A stretch of 45,982 nt of DNA, from the NCBI GenBank assembly GCA_029099845.1, contig JAQXOT010000005.1, forward strand, positions 1 through 45,982, given 5' to 3'. The stretch comes from a bacterium. GTDB taxonomy: Bacteria > Bacillota_I > Bacilli_A > RF39 > UBA660. Positions 23,890 to 33,196 of the stretch are shown here, piece after piece. Both the position numbers and the translations under genes were made by a program. Position 1 is the first letter of the stretch, and each line of letters opens with the position of its first letter. The notes beneath the pieces are model-generated. The model was not told the origin of the DNA. It made no database searches and saw only the letters and a list, made by a program, of their open reading frames with translations.

Positions 23890-25125
23890 ATGGGTAAAAA
23901 AACTTTAGAAGAATTATTATGGGACTATCAAAAAGTAGCGGCAAAGGTAAAGCAGGATTATAAAGAAAGTCTACCTCAATGTGATATAATACGTGCTGAT
24001 TTATTATCAGTTCTTGAACTATATAAAGGAACAAACATCCAAGAAATAATCGTAGGGGATTTTAATAATAATTATGACATATATCACGCTAGACATAATG
24101 AAAGAGAAAAAGAACTAAAAAATAGAATAGTAAATGATGAAGAAGAACTAGCTTTTCTTGATAATATTCAGTGCAAATTAATAAGCTCTGATAAAGAAGT
24201 AACTTTATCCATTACTCCACGTCCAGGGTACTCAAATACAAACTATCCAAGAACAGGATCTGATGGTGTTTCTATGTTTCAAGCAACAGAAGGTGGAATT
24301 TATACTTTATTTCTTAACCGAACAGTAAGTGATACGGCCCCAGGATATATCATCTTCTATTGTAATGCAGCTTTATCTGAAGCAGCCGATCGCTATGGCC
24401 TAACGTTAGATGAAATTAAATATAAATGTATTCATGGTGAAGGAAATAATTTTGCTATGAATCCAAGTTCGTTTAATACTTTTGATACAACAGATATAGA
24501 CAAAAATAACCTTGCCAAATTTGCCAATAGCATTTATCGTAAAGGCCTACCAGCTTTCGATGAGCATATTAAAGATGAAAAACCAATTGCTAAAATTATA
24601 GATGAAGATGCATTCTATGCCCCAACTGAAAGCGAACAAGCTACTATTGAAGAAATACAAGAAAATTTATCAGCCAAAAATGAAAGCCAAATAACAATAT
24701 CAGAGACTGCTCTAGAAGAAGAACAAGCACAGTCAAACTTAACAGAAAAATTACATTCAGAAAGATTTATACAATATAAAAATAATCGTGAAGAAAGAGA
24801 AGAACACCAACAAACTATTCTAAGGGAAAGAGCCCAAGAAAATACCGCAAAAGAAGAATGGCAAAACTCACCTGAACATCCAAACAACAAACGAATCGAA
24901 GAATTAAAACATCTAAAAGCACAAATTTCAGCTCTAGAAAAAGTTCGTGAAGTGGATGAGAGTTTATTATCTAAAGAACAGCAAAGCTTGATTGAAGAAG
25001 GAAATATCTTTTTAGATATGGTAGATAATGCCAATAAAGAAGAACACTTAATTGATACAGGTATGAGTTCAGAAATGAGAGAATGGTATCAGGAACATTA
25101 TAGTGAAGGAAAAGGAGCTAAATAA
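23890..25125 (+). CDS. Hypothetical cytoplasmic protein with C-terminal coiled coil
   Basis: A 411-residue protein I do not recognise. No signal peptide or membrane segment. Residues 1-210 look globular, with aromatic-rich segments such as GYIIFYCNAALSEAADRYGL and a short EGNNFAMNPSSFNTFD loop. Residues about 245-411 are Glu/Gln/Lys-rich and predicted coiled coil. AAAGGAG precedes the ATG. The terminator hairpin begins inside the last codons. The gap before it (23645-23889) is very AT-rich, with a tandem ACTTGTAA repeat (near 23752-23767), and holds no gene. Confidence 0.65.
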   Translation: MGKKTLEELLWDYQKVAAKVKQDYKESLPQCDIIRADLLSVLELYKGTNIQEIIVGDFNNNYDIYHARHNEREKELKNRIVNDEEELAFLDNIQCKLISSDKEVTLSITPRPGYSNTNYPRTGSDGVSMFQATEGGIYTLFLNRTVSDTAPGYIIFYCNAALSEAADRYGLTLDEIKYKCIHGEGNNFAMNPSSFNTFDTTDIDKNNLAKFANSIYRKGLPAFDEHIKDEKPIAKIIDEDAFYAPTESEQATIEEIQENLSAKNESQITISETALEEEQAQSNLTEKLHSERFIQYKNNREEREEHQQTILRERAQENTAKEEWQNSPEHPNNKRIEELKHLKAQISALEKVREVDESLLSKEQQSLIEEGNIFLDMVDNANKEEHLIDTGMSSEMREWYQEHYSEGKGAK

Positions 25126-25145
25126 AACTGAAAAGCTCCTTTTTT
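25111..25145 (+). terminator. Rho-independent terminator overlapping the stop codon
   Basis: AAAGGAGCT (25111-25119) lies in the last codons and pairs with AGCTCCTTT (25134-25142), then T; the loop contains the stop codon. Confidence 0.82.
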
Positions 25146-25329
25146 GTTAATCTAAAATAAAAGAAAACACCAGATATTTAAAAAAAGTGATATAATAAAA
25201 ACAATTTTAATAAATTACTAATTAATATTATAAAAATTTTCATATATTAAGCAGATAATCTTATAACTAAATATTATATTTATAATAAAATACCTAGAAA
25301 AAATATCCTATAAAAAGGAGCCATAAACA

Positions 25330-25845
25330 ATGAAGAAAAAACTAGAGGGAAAAACCATCTATTTTATTGACGAAAATGACCAAGAAATAATGTTTATTGA
25401 TTACTCAACGGATGAGTGCATATGGCACTTTAGTTCAGCTGATGTAATTACAATTACAAAAGACATGGAATTATATGACTTTCTAAATAATTTCATGGAA
25501 AATTCCTATGTCTTTAGTGATGATATTTTACAAAACTATAAGGACCAAAATAACTTAATTTGGTATAGTGATTGCTATTATGATCCTAATAATGAATGGT
25601 CAATTGCGGATGTTAGTTGCTTACACATAGAAAAGAAAAATAGCAATTTTAATATTTGGTGTACTAAAAAGCTCGACGAAAAAATAAATAGACGACATAA
25701 ATTTTATGGTATAAGCTTTTCCCCATGTGGAAATGGCAAATACAGTAAAAATATAAATACTGGAACAACCTTACAAGATGATTTTGTAGTTGAAGTATAT
25801 CAAAAATTATTAACCCCCAACAAAACTTTAAAAAAACATCACTAA
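25330..25845 (+). CDS. Hypothetical protein, 171 residues
   Basis: I do not recognise this protein. It is rich in Asn, Asp, Tyr and Trp, with probable beta strands (KTIYFIDENDQEIMFIDY, NNLIWYSDCYYDPNNEWSI). It has four cysteines and no signal peptide or membrane segment, and ends in a basic tail (TLKKHH). AAAGGAG lies 9 nt before the ATG. A terminator with an 11-bp stem follows at 25935-25995. Confidence 0.6.
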   Translation: MKKKLEGKTIYFIDENDQEIMFIDYSTDECIWHFSSADVITITKDMELYDFLNNFMENSYVFSDDILQNYKDQNNLIWYSDCYYDPNNEWSIADVSCLHIEKKNSNFNIWCTKKLDEKINRRHKFYGISFSPCGNGKYSKNINTGTTLQDDFVVEVYQKLLTPNKTLKKHH

Positions 25846-25886
25846 CTAGTAGGAATTTACTCAATAATATAAATAGTTATAGTAGT

Positions 25887-25906
25887 ACAAACTAATATAA
25901 GTTTGT
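25887..25906. repeat. Short perfect hairpin
   Basis: ACAAACT (25887-25893), AATATA loop, AGTTTGT (25900-25906); no T run. Possibly an operator or an RNA stem. Confidence 0.35.
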
Positions 25907-25934
25907 CAAATAATAATATAATTGTTTGCTAAAA

Positions 25935-25995
25935 CAGTAATATTTGCTAAAAAAATAGAAAAAACTCATATTCGCCTAAATATTACTGCTTTTTT
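25935..25995 (+). terminator. Rho-independent terminator, long loop
   Basis: CAGTAATATTT (25935-25945) pairs perfectly with AAATATTACTG (25978-25988), 32-nt loop, then C and six T. Confidence 0.65.
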
Positions 25996-26017
25996 AATAA
26001 GAGCCACGTAAAATATA

Positions 26018-26045
26018 TTGAATTTATAATCACATCTGATAAAAT
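26018..26045 (+). promoter_or_regulatory. Promoter of the double-glycine peptide gene
   Basis: TTGAAT (26018-26023), 16-nt spacer, TAAAAT (26040-26045) preceded by TGA (extended -10). Confidence 0.6.
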
Positions 26046-26069
26046 ATATATTATAAGGAGGGTAAGTAA

Positions 26070-26345
26070 ATGGAAAAAGATACCAAAGAATTTAATGAAA
26101 ATGAACTAGAAAATATTATGGGAGGAGTACCTTATGAATATGGTTACGATAAATCATCTAAATTAGTTGGAAAAACTAGCGAGGATGAATTAACACTAGA
26201 TGATATGACTAAGGTAATTGGAGGCATTCCTTACGAATATGCTGCCAATATGGCTTCAGAAAATAGCGAACTTTATAGAGATGAACAAATTACTGCACTA
26301 AATCAAGAAGCAAACCAAACTTCTGAAAAGGGAAGAAGTAGATAA
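26070..26345 (+). CDS. Small protein with two double-glycine leader-like repeats
   Basis: A 91-residue protein with a strong AAGGAGGG ribosome site and its own promoter and terminator. It contains two similar blocks. Block 1 (residues about 8-24) is EFNENELENIMGGVPYEYGY; block 2 (about 40-58) is ELTLDDMTKVIGGIPYEYAA. Each has an acidic, hydrophobic-spaced helix ending in Gly-Gly, like the leaders of double-glycine bacteriocins and other peptides processed by C39 peptidases, followed by a conserved (V/I)PYEY. Two leader-like segments in one chain is unusual. A peptide precursor with two cores is one reading. No classical C39-ABC transporter is nearby, though a C39-fold protein lies at 20132. 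No cysteine is present. Confidence 0.6.
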   Translation: MEKDTKEFNENELENIMGGVPYEYGYDKSSKLVGKTSEDELTLDDMTKVIGGIPYEYAANMASENSELYRDEQITALNQEANQTSEKGRSR

Positions 26346-26358
26346 GCTTAAAAGAAAG

Positions 26359-26387
26359 AATATTATCATATAGATAATATTTTTTTA
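26359..26387 (+). terminator. Rho-independent terminator
   Basis: AATATTATC (26359-26367), ATATA loop, GATAATATT (26373-26381), then T. Confidence 0.8.
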
Positions 26388-26599
26388 TTTGTAAAAACTA
26401 TTATGATAAATAAAATTAAGATGATAAAAGGCTAGTAAATAAATTACTAATTGATAGAAAAGATTACATAATAATAAATAACTATAATTATTTAATAAAA
26501 ATTATGTGAAAAATTATCAAGTATCAATTAATAATAGATTGTAAATAAATATTTTTAAATTGCTAGTAACTATTACAATTTCATAATTTTTTACTTACC

Positions 26600-26628
26600 T
26601 TGTTTTTTAAGGAAAAAAATGATAAAAT
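26600..26628 (+). promoter_or_regulatory. Likely uvrB promoter
   Basis: TTGTTT (26600-26605), 17-nt spacer, TAAAAT (26623-26628) preceded by TGA. The leader to uvrB would be about 175 nt. Confidence 0.45.
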
Positions 26629-26809
26629 CATACAGTGAAAACGCCTTTTAATTATATTTAATATTATTTAGTTAAAAAAATAAAATTGTATCTTTTATTA
26701 AATTACCTAAAAAATGAATATTAAATACAAAAACTTAGTCATTTAAAGATAAACTTGTAGACTAATGATTATTGATGGTTATTTTTTAAGGCAGAAGAAA
26801 GGAGTACAA

Positions 26810-28765
26810 ATGTTTAAATTAGTATCAAAATATAAACCCAGCGGAGATCAACCAGAGGCAATCAAAGAATTAGTAGCCGGTATAAAAAATGGCAAAAAAG
26901 AGCAAGTATTACTTGGTGCAACTGGAACTGGTAAGACTTTCACAATTGCCAATGTAATTGCCGAAGTTAATAAGCCAACTTTAGTACTAGCACACAACAA
27001 AACTCTAGCAGGACAACTTTATTCTGAATTAAAAGAACTATTCCCAGAAAATAAAGTTGAATACTTTGTATCTTATTACGATTACTACCAACCAGAAGCA
27101 TACGTTCCTTCAACTGATACCTATATAGAAAAAGATTCATCCATCAATGATGAAATTGATGAACTTCGCCATTCTGCTACCAGTGCACTTTTATCTAGAA
27201 AAGATGTCATTGTTGTAGCCAGCGTATCATGCATCTATGGTATTGGTGAGGTAGAGGAATATAAAAATAAAATGCTTACTTTAAATGTCAACGATAAAAT
27301 AGACCGTAATAAAGTCCTAACCAAACTTGTAGAAATGTTATATGAACGAAATGATTTAGATTTTAAAAGAGGCACTTTTAGAGTACGTGGTGATACAGTT
27401 GAAATTATTCCTGTTAATCAAAATACAACTGGGTATAGAATCGAGTTTTTTGATGATGAAATTGACCGCATTAGCGAAATTGATACCTTAACTGGGGCAA
27501 TTATAAATAATAAAAAAACAGTCAGTATTTTCCCAGCAAGTCACTTTGTTGTAAGTGATCAAAAACTAAAAGACGCCATCGTTAGAATAAAAGAAGAATT
27601 ACAAGAACGTTTGGCGGAATTAAAAGCAAATAATCATCTACTAGCTGCAGAACGCCTAGAGCAAAGAACAAATTATGATATAGAAATGCTTGAAGAAACA
27701 GGATTCTGTTCTGGAATTGAAAATTACTCTGCCCCAATGGCCGGTAGAAAAAAAGGGGAAACACCAACAACTTTAATGGACTTTTTCGGTAAAGATTATT
27801 TATTAATTGTTGATGAGTCACATGTTACACTACCACAAGTAAGAGGAATGTATAATGGCGACCGTGCACGTAAAATGAATTTAGTTGAATATGGTTTTCG
27901 CTTACCAAGTGCATTAGATAATAGACCTTTAAAATATGAAGAGTTTGAAAGTAAAATTAATCAAGTAATCTATGTATCTGCAACCCCTGGAGATATAGAA
28001 CTAGAGCATACAAACCATCAGTATATCGAGCAAATAATTAGACCAACAGGACTACTAGATCCAACGATAGAAGTAAGAAAAACTTTAGGCCAAATTGATG
28101 ATTTGCTAGGAGAAATTAAAGAAAGAATAGGAAAAAATGAAAGAACATTAGTCACCACTTTAACAATTAGAATGGCTGAAGAATTAACAAACTACCTAAA
28201 AGAACTAGACATAAAGGTAGCCTATCTTCATTCTGAAGTAAAGACCTTAGAGCGAATGCAAATAATTCATGACTTGCGAACAGGTAAATATGACGTTGTA
28301 GTTGGAATAAATTTATTGCGTGAAGGAATTGATATTCCTGAAGTATCTTTAATTGCAATATTAGATGCAGATAAAGAGGGTTTTTTAAGAAGTACTCGCA
28401 GTCTAATTCAAACCATAGGTCGTTGTGCTAGAAATGCTAATGGGCACGTAATTATGTATGCAGATAAAATCACTGATTCAATGCAAGAAGCAATTGATGA
28501 AACAACTAGACGTCGTTATCTTCAAAATAAATATAATGAAGAACATGGCATCACACCAAAAACAATTGTTAAAGAAATAAGAGAAGTAATCAGTAATGTT
28601 GATAGCACTAGTAGCACTAAGAAAGCTAAAAAACCAACTAAGAAAGAGCAAGCAATGTTAATTGATAACATCGAGCAAGAAATGCGCGAAGCCGCTAAAA
28701 ATCTTGATTTTGAAAGAGCCATGGAATTGCGCGATATTTTATTTGAATTAAAAGCCCAAAAATAG
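26810..28765 (+). CDS. uvrB: Excinuclease ABC subunit B (UvrB)
   Basis: A 651-residue DNA damage-verifying helicase of nucleotide excision repair, loaded by UvrA. ATG 26810 is chosen for its AAAGGAG site. Walker [10 protein letters not shown], the damage-probing beta-hairpin ([20 protein letters not shown]), the DESH Walker B ([13 protein letters not shown]), the motif [17 protein letters not shown], and the C-terminal UVR motif ([16 protein letters not shown]) are intact. Length is normal. The next gene's ribosome site overlaps the uvrB stop. uvrA follows after two intervening genes. Confidence 0.98.
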   Translation: MFKLVSKYKPSGDQPEAIKELVAGIKNGKKEQVLLGATGTGKTFTIANVIAEVNKPTLVLAHNKTLAGQLYSELKELFPENKVEYFVSYYDYYQPEAYVPSTDTYIEKDSSINDEIDELRHSATSALLSRKDVIVVASVSCIYGIGEVEEYKNKMLTLNVNDKIDRNKVLTKLVEMLYERNDLDFKRGTFRVRGDTVEIIPVNQNTTGYRIEFFDDEIDRISEIDTLTGAIINNKKTVSIFPASHFVVSDQKLKDAIVRIKEELQERLAELKANNHLLAAERLEQRTNYDIEMLEETGFCSGIENYSAPMAGRKKGETPTTLMDFFGKDYLLIVDESHVTLPQVRGMYNGDRARKMNLVEYGFRLPSALDNRPLKYEEFESKINQVIYVSATPGDIELEHTNHQYIEQIIRPTGLLDPTIEVRKTLGQIDDLLGEIKERIGKNERTLVTTLTIRMAEELTNYLKELDIKVAYLHSEVKTLERMQIIHDLRTGKYDVVVGINLLREGIDIPEVSLIAILDADKEGFLRSTRSLIQTIGRCARNANGHVIMYADKITDSMQEAIDETTRRRYLQNKYNEEHGITPKTIVKEIREVISNVDSTSSTKKAKKPTKKEQAMLIDNIEQEMREAAKNLDFERAMELRDILFELKAQK

Positions 28766-28775
28766 GAGATATAAT

Positions 28776-29489
28776 ATGAAATTAAATGTTTTTAGAACAA
28801 CAATTAAAGATGGGAATTTTACTAAAGATAAGAAGTATTATCCTAATCTTTCCAAAGAAGAAATCACTTTATTATATGAGACCAACATCAATCGTCTCTT
28901 AAAAAAAGTAGGGACAAACATTGAAAATTATGTCATACTATCCGCTAAAAATAAGGAATTAAAGCCTCGCACAATAACCAAAACTACCAAAAAAATAAAA
29001 GAACAAATTATCATCTTAAAATCTTCCACTCCATCAATTGCCGTGTTGATAGAAACAACAGATGATCCAATCATTGTAGCTAGTGCTAATGGTATTTGTA
29101 CCATTGCCTTAGGAACTATCGAAAATATTAACAATAACATCTTACATGAAATGATTGAGGCTTTAATCAAAGAAACTGATGCTGCTCCATTTGAAATGAC
29201 ATTCTATATTACATCTTGCCCAAGCCAAACTAGTTATGTTTTGGATAATACTCAAAAGTTAACAAATACAGCTATCTGGAAAGATGCCTATATAAAAAAG
29301 CAAAAAAAATATTATCTAGATATTAGATATGCCATATATAATCAATTACTACACGAAATTGTTGATCCCCATTATATTTACTTTGATTCTAAAGATTCAA
29401 CCGAAAACAAAAACTACTACTCCGATATAGCAAAAAGGCCAGGAGTTAATCTAACCTGCGTGGTGTATACAGATGAAGAAACTATTTAA
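28776..29489 (+). CDS. Degenerate laccase-domain (PgeF/YfiH-like) protein
   Basis: A 237-residue protein whose layout follows the PgeF/YfiH laccase-domain family: the central IAVLIETTDDPIIVASANG segment sits where the family has LAVLTADCxPVLLADP and then HAGWRG, and KYYLDIRYAIYNQLL near the end resembles the KWHLDL helix. The zinc ligands and catalytic residues of the family (Cys in TADC, His in HAGWRG, the second Cys) are missing. It is therefore a divergent, probably inactive or re-purposed relative. AGGAGAT precedes the ATG, 10 nt after uvrB. Its end overlaps the next gene by 17 nt. Confidence 0.45.
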   Translation: MKLNVFRTTIKDGNFTKDKKYYPNLSKEEITLLYETNINRLLKKVGTNIENYVILSAKNKELKPRTITKTTKKIKEQIIILKSSTPSIAVLIETTDDPIIVASANGICTIALGTIENINNNILHEMIEALIKETDAAPFEMTFYITSCPSQTSYVLDNTQKLTNTAIWKDAYIKKQKKYYLDIRYAIYNQLLHEIVDPHYIYFDSKDSTENKNYYSDIAKRPGVNLTCVVYTDEETI

Positions 29490-30313
29490 AAAAGTATATA
29501 TAGAAATTACTAATAGCTGCAATTTAAATTGTAGCTTTTGCAGTCCAGTGAAAAAAAGAACTCGTTTTATGAGCAAAGCTGAATTTGAGCATATTTTAAA
29601 AGAAGTAGCGCCAAAGACAGATTGTATTTATCTTCACGTAAAAGGTGAACCACTGCTTCATCCCAATCTAATAGAATTCCTTAATTTAGCTTCCAAATAT
29701 CATTTAAAAGTAAACATCACTACTAATGGAACTTTATTTCCTGCTTTAGTTGATAAGCTAAGCAATAACCAAGCTTTGCATAAAATAAATTTTTCTCTTC
29801 ACTGTGAACAAAATAATCCTAACTATTTGTTGAATATTTTTAAAAATGTTGAAAAAACTTTCTTCAGATAAGATCGTGATTTATCGCCTTTGGACTCTAA
29901 AAGATAATAAATTAGATGAAAAGTCCACAAGTATAGTGGAAAATTTAAAAGAGTATTATCACTTATCCCCAGAAATTGTGGAAAAAATTAAAACAGAAAA
30001 GAATATTAAAATATCTTCCACAATATATGTGGATAAAGACAATAAATTTGACTGGCCAGACATAAATTCCAAACAACAATCAAATGGTTTTTGCATGGCT
30101 CTAAAAACGCAAATAGCTATCTTATGTGATGGCACCGTGGTCCCTTGTTGCTTAGACTGCAATGGACAAATTCCATTAGGAAATATCTATAAAGAATCGT
30201 TAGATGATATAATTTTAAGTCAACGTTTAGAAAACCTAAAAAAGTCTTTTCAAAACCGCAAAATAACTGAAGAATTATGTCTTCATTGCACATTTAAAAA
30301 TCGATTTAAATAA
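29473..30313 (+). pseudogene. Radical SAM/SPASM-type protein, broken by a frameshift
   Basis: Two overlapping frames together make one radical SAM protein of about 280 residues. The first (29473-29871) carries the 4Fe-4S motif CNLNCSFC (Cys16, 20, 23), GEPLLHPN and the TTNGTL strand. The second (29846-30313) carries a SPASM-like cysteine-rich end (CMALKT, CDGTVVPCCLDCNGQIPLGN, CLHC). Removing one A from the six-A run at 29852-29857 joins them smoothly (NVEK-LSSDK). Radical SAM enzymes cleave S-adenosylmethionine to start radical chemistry; SPASM types often modify peptides. Substrate unknown. The break may be a real mutation, phase variation or a sequencing error. Confidence 0.75.
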
Positions 30314-30325
30314 GCAAAAATCCCA

Positions 30326-30354
30326 TTAATATTTCCTTAGTTTTATGCTATAAT
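30326..30354 (+). promoter_or_regulatory. uvrA promoter
   Basis: TTAATA (30326-30331), 17-nt spacer, perfect TATAAT (30349-30354) with TGC before it (extended -10). Confidence 0.6.
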
Positions 30355-30372
30355 ATGTCCTAGGTGATTTTA

Positions 30373-33186
30373 ATGGATAAAATAATCGTTAAAGGTGCAA
30401 GAGAAAATAACTTAAAAAATATAAATATTGAACTACCTAAAAATAAACTAATTGTAATGACTGGCTTATCTGGAAGCGGTAAGAGTAGCCTAGCTTTTGA
30501 TACTATATATGCCGAAGGACAAAGGCGCTATGTTGAGAGTTTATCTGCTTATGCTAGACAGTTTTTAGGTAATTCTGATAAACCTGATGTTGATAGCATT
30601 GAAGGCCTATCGCCAGCTATCAGTATTGATCAAAAAACAACATCAAACAACCCTAGATCAACGGTAGGAACAGTAACAGAAATTTATGATTATTTGAGAC
30701 TTCTTTTTGCAAGAATTGGTGTACCATATTGCCCAACTCATAATATTCCTATATCTAGTCAAAGTGTTGAAGAAATGACCAATAAAGTTTTAGAGTACAA
30801 AGAAGGAACAAAAATAGTAATTTTATCCCCTGTAGTCCATGGAGAGAAAGGAACACACAAGGAACTTTTGGACAAACTTCGTAAAGAAGGCTACGTACGA
30901 GTTAGAATTAATGATGAAATGTTTGATTTAAGTGAAAATATTGAACTAGACAAGAATAAAAAATCAAATATTGCCGTAGTAATCGACCGTATTGTTCTAA
31001 AAGAAGATAGCTATAGTCGTTTATTTGAGGCTATTGAAAATGCCACCAAACTATCAGAAGGAAAAGTAGTTATCCAAATATTAGGAGAAGAGAAAAAAGA
31101 ATTAGTCTTTTCTGAACAATTTGCATGCCCACATTGTGAATTTTCTCTACCAGAATTAGAACCAAGAACCTTTAGTTTTAATGCTCCATATGGAGCCTGC
31201 CCTGAATGCAAAGGCTTAGGTATAAAGCTTCAAATTGATAAAGACTTATTAATACCGGACGATAACCTATCTATCGCAGAGGGTTGTATTAAAACTCTAA
31301 CCGATGATCCAGAAGGTCTAGATTATAAAAAACTAGAATGTCTATGCAAACATTATAAAATAAATATGACTAAACCATGGAAAAGTTTAACTGAAAAACA
31401 AAAGCAAATGGTTTTATATGGTTCAGACGAAATTATTAGTTTTCAATATCAATCAAAAAGTGGTAATAAATACAATAGTAAAGACTATTATGAGGGAATT
31501 ATTAATAACTTAGAACGTCGCTATATGGAAACAAGTTCTACTTGGATTCGTGATTGGCTAGAAAACTATATGATTGAATATGAATGTGACGCTTGCCATG
31601 GAGCACGGCTAAAAGAGGAAGTATTATCAGTCCGTGTTGGTGGCAAAAATATTTATGAAGTAACTTGTATGAGTATTAAGGAACTATTAAAGTCTTATCG
31701 TTCCCTAAAATTAACTGAAGAACAAAAGCAAATTGCCAGTCTTGTCTTAAAAGAAATAAATGATCGCCTAGAATTTCTTTCTAACGTAGGACTTGGTTAT
31801 TTAACTTTGAATAGAAGTGCCGGCACTTTATCAGGTGGAGAAGCCCAACGTATCCGTCTAGCAACACAAATCGGTTCTCACTTAACTGGAGTACTTTATG
31901 TCCTAGATGAGCCAAGCATTGGTCTACATCAAAGAGACAATGAAAAATTGATTAATTCCATGAAAGAAATGCGCGATTTAGGAAATACCCTAATCGTTGT
32001 TGAACATGATACCGACACCATGCTAGCATGTGATTACTTAGTTGATATTGGTCCAGGAGCAGGAGATGCCGGTGGTAACATAGTAGCCGAAGGAACACCA
32101 CAAGAAGTAATGGAAAACCCAAATAGTATTACTGGGCAATACTTAAGTGGTAAAAAAAGAATTGAAATTCCAGAAAAAAGAAGAAAAGGCACAGGAAAAT
32201 ATCTAAAAATTAGAAAAGCCAGTGAACACAACTTAAAAAATATTAATGTTGACATTCCTCTTGGTACCTTTACATGTATAACAGGAGTATCAGGTAGTGG
32301 AAAGAGTAGTTTAATCAATGAAATCTTATGTAAAGCTGTTGCTAATAAACTTTATCATTCTAAAGATAAACCAGGAAAATATGAAAAAATCTTGGGAATA
32401 GAAAATATTGATAAATTAGTAGCCATTTCCCAAAATCCTATTGGAAGAACACCACGTTCTAATCCTGCAACTTACACTGGGGTATTTGACGATATTAGGA
32501 CCTTGTTTACTACTACTAAAGAAGCAAAAATGTATGGTTATGAAAAAAATAGATTTTCCTTCAATGTTAAAGGCGGACGCTGTGAAGCGTGCCGAGGAGA
32601 TGGCGTAAAAAAAATTGAAATGCATTTTTTACCAGATGTTTATGTTCCTTGTGAAGTCTGCCATGGGACTAGGTATAATAGAGAAACACTAAACATAAAA
32701 TATAAAGACAAAAATATCGCTGAAGTTTTAGACATGCGAGTAAGTGAAGCCTTAGAATTTTTTGATAATGTTCCTAAAATTAAAAGCAAACTAAAAGTTC
32801 TAGAAGATGTAGGGTTAGGTTATATAAAACTTGGACAAAGTGCACCAACTCTTTCTGGTGGAGAAGCGGAGCGTGTAAAACTAGCCAAAGAACTTCAAAA
32901 GAAAGCAACTGGCAAGTCTTTATTTGTTTTAGATGAACCAACAACTGGACTTCATACTGACGACATTAAGCGCTTACTTGCAATTTTACAAAAAATAGTA
33001 GATAATAATGATACAGTAATAGTAATCGAACACAACTTAGACGTAATAAAAGTAGCTGATTATATCATTGATTTAGGACCAGAAGGTGGCGATGAAGGTG
33101 GAAATATTGTCGCAAAGGGTACACCAGAAGAAGTTTCTAAAGTAAAAGAATCATATACCGGCCAATTCTTAAGTAAATTACTATAG
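30373..33186 (+). CDS. uvrA: Excinuclease ABC subunit A (UvrA)
   Basis: A 937-residue DNA damage sensor of nucleotide excision repair. ATG 30373 follows AGGTGA; an upstream GTG lies within that site. Two ABC ATPase modules are seen: Walker A GLSGSGKSS and GVSGSGKSS, signatures LSGGEAQR and LSGGEAERV, Walker B VLDEPSIGLHQRD and VLDEPTTGLHTDD. The zinc modules CPHC...CPEC and CEAC...CEVC are intact. Length is normal. It heads an operon with a holin-like protein, lgt, yvcK and whiA, all overlapping or within 11 nt. Confidence 0.98.
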   Translation: MDKIIVKGARENNLKNINIELPKNKLIVMTGLSGSGKSSLAFDTIYAEGQRRYVESLSAYARQFLGNSDKPDVDSIEGLSPAISIDQKTTSNNPRSTVGTVTEIYDYLRLLFARIGVPYCPTHNIPISSQSVEEMTNKVLEYKEGTKIVILSPVVHGEKGTHKELLDKLRKEGYVRVRINDEMFDLSENIELDKNKKSNIAVVIDRIVLKEDSYSRLFEAIENATKLSEGKVVIQILGEEKKELVFSEQFACPHCEFSLPELEPRTFSFNAPYGACPECKGLGIKLQIDKDLLIPDDNLSIAEGCIKTLTDDPEGLDYKKLECLCKHYKINMTKPWKSLTEKQKQMVLYGSDEIISFQYQSKSGNKYNSKDYYEGIINNLERRYMETSSTWIRDWLENYMIEYECDACHGARLKEEVLSVRVGGKNIYEVTCMSIKELLKSYRSLKLTEEQKQIASLVLKEINDRLEFLSNVGLGYLTLNRSAGTLSGGEAQRIRLATQIGSHLTGVLYVLDEPSIGLHQRDNEKLINSMKEMRDLGNTLIVVEHDTDTMLACDYLVDIGPGAGDAGGNIVAEGTPQEVMENPNSITGQYLSGKKRIEIPEKRRKGTGKYLKIRKASEHNLKNINVDIPLGTFTCITGVSGSGKSSLINEILCKAVANKLYHSKDKPGKYEKILGIENIDKLVAISQNPIGRTPRSNPATYTGVFDDIRTLFTTTKEAKMYGYEKNRFSFNVKGGRCEACRGDGVKKIEMHFLPDVYVPCEVCHGTRYNRETLNIKYKDKNIAEVLDMRVSEALEFFDNVPKIKSKLKVLEDVGLGYIKLGQSAPTLSGGEAERVKLAKELQKKATGKSLFVLDEPTTGLHTDDIKRLLAILQKIVDNNDTVIVIEHNLDVIKVADYIIDLGPEGGDEGGNIVAKGTPEEVSKVKESYTGQFLSKLL

Positions 33187-33196
33187 GGGTGATAAA

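Larger units (their letters stand above)
26346..26809. other. AT-rich intergenic region before uvrB
   Basis: 464 bases without a gene. It contains the terminator of the small-peptide gene, then featureless AT-rich DNA, and the likely uvrB promoter at 26600-26628 with a long leader after it. No LexA-type (GAAC-N4-GTTC) box was seen. Confidence 0.6.

Noticed and set aside
24615-25034. Minus-strand reading frame of 139 residues within the 23890 gene
   Set aside because: Composition (Ser/Cys/Leu) is that of an antisense shadow and it lacks a ribosome site.
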